Shown: positions 12,936 through 14,611 of the stretch, in pieces
Position numbering within the stretch: position 1 is the stretch's first letter
Layout of the letters: the number at the start of each line of letters is the position of its first letter
Assembly: GCA_015661555.1 (NCBI GenBank)
Contig: DQVW01000013.1
Coordinates: 1 to 14,611 of the forward strand
From: Methanothermococcus okinawensis
Lineage (GTDB): Archaea; AGJL01; Methanococci; Methanococcales; Methanococcaceae
Reading direction: 5' to 3'
Length of the DNA stretch: 14,611 nucleotides
Program-made: the position numbers and the translations under genes
Notes under the pieces: generated by a model
Database searches by the model: none
What the model was told of the DNA's origin: nothing
What the model saw: only the letters and a program-made list of their open reading frames with translations

Positions 12936-13345
12936 TCCACCCTTATCTTAAATGTTAACTTGCCCCCCTCCCTTAACCTTCTCACCATCTCCCGATCTAT
13001 ATCCCTGGCACTTTTATCTGCAGATATCATCAAGGTTCTTGGACAGATGTAGTTACTCTTCCTAATGACGATGTCCGTGGGATGGTTCAGTAGAAGATCC
13101 CTATGTCCCCTCCCAGTAATAACCTCCCTTAGTTCATCCACCTGGATCTCCACCACTATTCTACTGGCGTTCCTTATCCTCTCCTTGAAGTCCTCTGGAA
13201 AGTCCAACATGGACTTATCTGCAGAGATGCCTATTATACAGTCCCCAGTGGATGTGAGGTAGTCTTCCTTTGTAATCTCCAAGGTGGTCTTGTGGGTACA
13301 CTTAACGTTGGGATGCCCCTTTGCAGTAATAACAAAGGATCTCAT
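12932..13345 (-). CDS. DUF371 family conserved archaeal protein
   Basis: 137 residues. The start SFVITAKGHPNVKCTHKTTLEITKEDYLT followed by GDCIIGISADKS is the signature of DUF371 (COG2090), a small archaeal family of unknown function. A second, weaker HRDLLLNHPTDIVIRKSNYICPRTLMISADKSARD (about 81-115) repeats the ISADKS element seen near 40-45, which suggests two related halves, each with an (I)ISADKSxxD segment. Cys16, Cys36 and Cys100 are present but not in a cluster pattern. AGGTGA (13355-13350) with a 4-base spacer sets the ATG at 13345. Its start is only 20 bases from thiL on the other strand, and its stop shares TTAA with marker 11. A TATA-like CTTTATTATATCC lies inside thiL coding sequence (about 13396-13384). 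Confidence 0.85.
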   Translation of the reverse strand: MRSFVITAKGHPNVKCTHKTTLEITKEDYLTSTGDCIIGISADKSMLDFPEDFKERIRNASRIVVEIQVDELREVITGRGHRDLLLNHPTDIVIRKSNYICPRTLMISADKSARDIDREMVRRLREGGKLTFKIRVD

Positions 13346-13365
13346 ACTTTCACCTAGGAGATACT
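13346..13365. promoter_or_regulatory. Back-to-back Shine-Dalgarno sites between DUF371 gene and thiL
   Basis: The whole 20-base gap is used by two ribosome-binding sites reading in opposite directions: AGGTGA on the minus strand (13355-13350) and AGGAG on the plus strand (13356-13360), which adjoin at the palindrome CCTAGG. No TATA box fits between the genes, so both promoters must lie inside the neighbouring coding sequence or further off. Confidence 0.6.
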
Positions 13366-14325
13366 ATGCCCTTAACAGAGTTGGATATAATAAAGACTAT
13401 CCTGGATAATATAACCTATAAAGGGGAGGTAATTAAGGGAATAGGAGATGACTGTGCAGTTTTTAAAGTGGGGGATAGTTACTTAACGGTGACCACGGAC
13501 ATGATGTTTAGATCCACCCACCTCCCAGATATCCTAACCCCCTTCCAGATAGGTATAAGGGTGGTCACTGCAACAGTATCTGACATAGCTGCCATGTGTG
13601 CCAAACCCCTAGGTATAGTAATATCCATGGGGCTGCCCAAGGTGGAGAGGGGTTTTCTCCTAGATCTTATAAAGGGAATAGACTGTGCCTGTAGAAGGTA
13701 CTCCTGCCCCCTAGTTGGCGGGGATACAAATAAGGCTAAAGAGTTAACCCTCTGTGGCACTGCACTAGGGATTACTGATAACCCTGTCTATAGAGGGGGT
13801 AAGGTGGGAGAAGATATAATGATAACCTACAACGTAGGTAGGGTTTACTGTGCCCTGGAGATCCTGAGGATGAGGGATAGGGGGGAGATTAGTAGGAAGA
13901 CCTTCTACAGCCTCTGGGAGGAGTACCCAGATATCATGGGGAAATTACTGGAACCCACTGCAAGGGTTAAGGAGGGGTTACTCCTTAACAGGTATGTAGG
14001 TTCCTGCTGCGATATATCAGATGGTCTTAAGAAAGAGTTGTTCTATGTTGGTAACTTTGAGATATCCAGTAAAAAACTTTTAAGTGCTGTACCAAAGGAC
14101 GTTATAGAGTTCTGTGATAGATTCCAGATAGATCCTATCCATGCGGCTTTAAACAGTGGGGAGGAGTTTGAGTTACTCTTTACAACTAGAAGGTGTGATA
14201 AGGTTGTTCAGGTGTTGAAGGAGGGGTGTAACGGGGAGGCCTGGAGAATAGGTAAGGTTGTTGAGGAGGGTCACTATTTAGATGGGGAGGAGTTGAAGTT
14301 GGGAGGGTATATCCATAGGTGGTAG
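13366..14325 (+). CDS. thiL: Thiamine-monophosphate kinase
   Basis: 319 residues, normal for ThiL. It phosphorylates thiamine monophosphate with ATP to thiamine diphosphate, the cofactor required by the KorB subunit encoded nearby. ELDII at the N-terminus, GIGDDCAVF (25-33) and TTDMMFRSTHLP (43-54) are the metal-binding blocks of the PurM/ThiL superfamily. TVSDIAAMCAKPLG (70-83) and LVGGDTNKA (about 115-123) follow, and CDISDGLKKEL near 218-228 is the second half's aspartate motif. The C-terminal SGEEFELLFT (about 265-274) is the substrate-side signature. AGGAG 5 bases before the ATG at 13366 supports the start. The upstream gene is head-to-head at 20 bases. Downstream is a separate promoter and a gamma-glutamylcyclotransferase-like gene. 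Confidence 0.96.
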   Translation: MPLTELDIIKTILDNITYKGEVIKGIGDDCAVFKVGDSYLTVTTDMMFRSTHLPDILTPFQIGIRVVTATVSDIAAMCAKPLGIVISMGLPKVERGFLLDLIKGIDCACRRYSCPLVGGDTNKAKELTLCGTALGITDNPVYRGGKVGEDIMITYNVGRVYCALEILRMRDRGEISRKTFYSLWEEYPDIMGKLLEPTARVKEGLLLNRYVGSCCDISDGLKKELFYVGNFEISSKKLLSAVPKDVIEFCDRFQIDPIHAALNSGEEFELLFTTRRCDKVVQVLKEGCNGEAWRIGKVVEEGHYLDGEELKLGGYIHRW

Positions 14326-14387
14326 TGGGAGATAAAATTATAATTATGCTAGAGAGATAGATTGAATGAAATAAAGTATGTGAAACC
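14326..14387 (+). promoter_or_regulatory. Promoter of the gamma-glutamylcyclotransferase-like gene
   Basis: AAAATTATAATTATGC (14334-14349) is a TATA-like element about 40-54 bases before the ATG at 14388, and GTGA lies 4 bases before that ATG as a weak Shine-Dalgarno. The A+T-rich character contrasts with the flanking coding sequence. Confidence 0.4.
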
Positions 14388-14611
14388 ATGAACCTCTTTG
14401 TATATGGGGAGTTGATGAAGGACCATGTACTACTTAGGTTGATAAACAGAATACCTGAAAAGAAGAGGGGAAAGATAAAGGGTTATGAGAAGTTCTTTGA
14501 TCCCTCTATAGGCTATTACGGAGTTAGGAGAAAGGAGGGATCTGAGGTCACTGGCTTTATACTGCTAGATATAACTGAGGATGAGTTGAAGATTTTCGAT
14601 TACTTTGAAGA
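14388..14611 (+). CDS. Gamma-glutamylcyclotransferase / AIG2-like protein, N-terminal part (cut by window edge)
   Basis: 74 residues run off the window without a stop. The start NLFVYGELMKDHVLLRLI has the VYGxL loop of the GGCT/AIG2-like fold, which binds the gamma-glutamyl group or a similar ligand. KIKGYEKFFD, YYGVRRKEGSEVTGFILLDITEDELKIFDYFE continue the family pattern, in which a conserved glutamate of the final E/D-rich helix is the catalytic base; DYFE here is the likely place. VYGEL replaces the common VYGTL. The family includes gamma-glutamylcyclotransferases and gamma-glutamylamine cyclotransferases, and the archaeal members have no proven substrate. The remainder of the protein is outside the window. 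Confidence 0.82.
   Translation, partial: MNLFVYGELMKDHVLLRLINRIPEKKRGKIKGYEKFFDPSIGYYGVRRKEGSEVTGFILLDITEDELKIFDYFE

Noticed and set aside
13479..13760. Minus-strand open frame inside thiL
   Set aside because: Shadow of the thiL frame without a start signal or recognisable protein features.
1..14611. tRNA, rRNA, CRISPR array, insertion sequence or prophage
   Set aside because: No cloverleaf-like gaps, repeated spacer units, transposase or integrase frames or terminal repeats were seen; nearly all DNA is accounted for by housekeeping genes.

Overview
The window reads as the chromosome of a hydrogenotrophic methanogen of the order Methanococcales. It carries two methanogen-specific marker proteins (methanogenesis markers 11 and 12), a class I lysyl-tRNA synthetase, geranylgeranyl reductase for archaeal ether lipids, the short archaeal form of PurA, a class III (EppA-type) pilin signal peptide, TATA-like boxes and strong GGTGA Shine-Dalgarno sites. 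Base composition looks mid-40s percent G+C by eye. That is richer than I would expect for Methanocaldococcus or Methanococcus, so a less common thermophilic lineage is possible, but I cannot name the species.

Layout: (1) 1-1270, minus strand: phosphoribosyl-AMP cyclohydrolase (hisI), overlapping a PyrK-type electron-transfer subunit, then the start of a glycosyltransferase cut by the window edge. (2) 1322-2010: a 52-residue pilin-like gene, converging on a UPF0114 membrane protein. (3) 2080-4271, plus strand: cobalt-precorrin-6A reductase (cbiJ), a ten-cysteine small protein and methanogenesis marker 12. (4) 5616-4272, minus strand: a 54-residue 2[4Fe-4S] ferredoxin and geranylgeranyl reductase, one base apart. 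(5) 5712-8347, plus strand: purA and lysS. (6) 8998-8351, minus strand: a conserved archaeal protein resembling DUF2258. (7) 11946-9052, minus strand: an apparent four-gene operon with two unrecognised proteins followed by the beta and gamma subunits of 2-oxoglutarate:ferredoxin oxidoreductase. Its alpha and delta subunits are not in the window. (8) 12030-14611: methanogenesis marker 11, a DUF371 protein on the opposite strand, thiamine-monophosphate kinase (thiL) and the start of a gamma-glutamylcyclotransferase-like gene.

Most of this is housekeeping: purine, histidine, pyrimidine, cobamide, thiamine and lipid synthesis, lysine charging and reductive carbon assimilation. The genes are packed very tightly. 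All four convergent pairs meet with between 5 bases of spacing and a 4-base overlap, and one divergent pair has only 20 bases between start codons. Several Shine-Dalgarno sites sit on the stop codon of the gene before. I corrected several starts from Shine-Dalgarno spacing, and added two short genes (the ferredoxin and the pilin) and two edge fragments.

No gene-free stretch exceeds about 95 bases. I saw no rRNA, tRNA, CRISPR array, insertion sequence or prophage. The least explained parts are the two unknown proteins with KorBG, the cysteine-rich protein between cbiJ and marker 12, marker 11 with its DDTD motif, and the micro-pilin.
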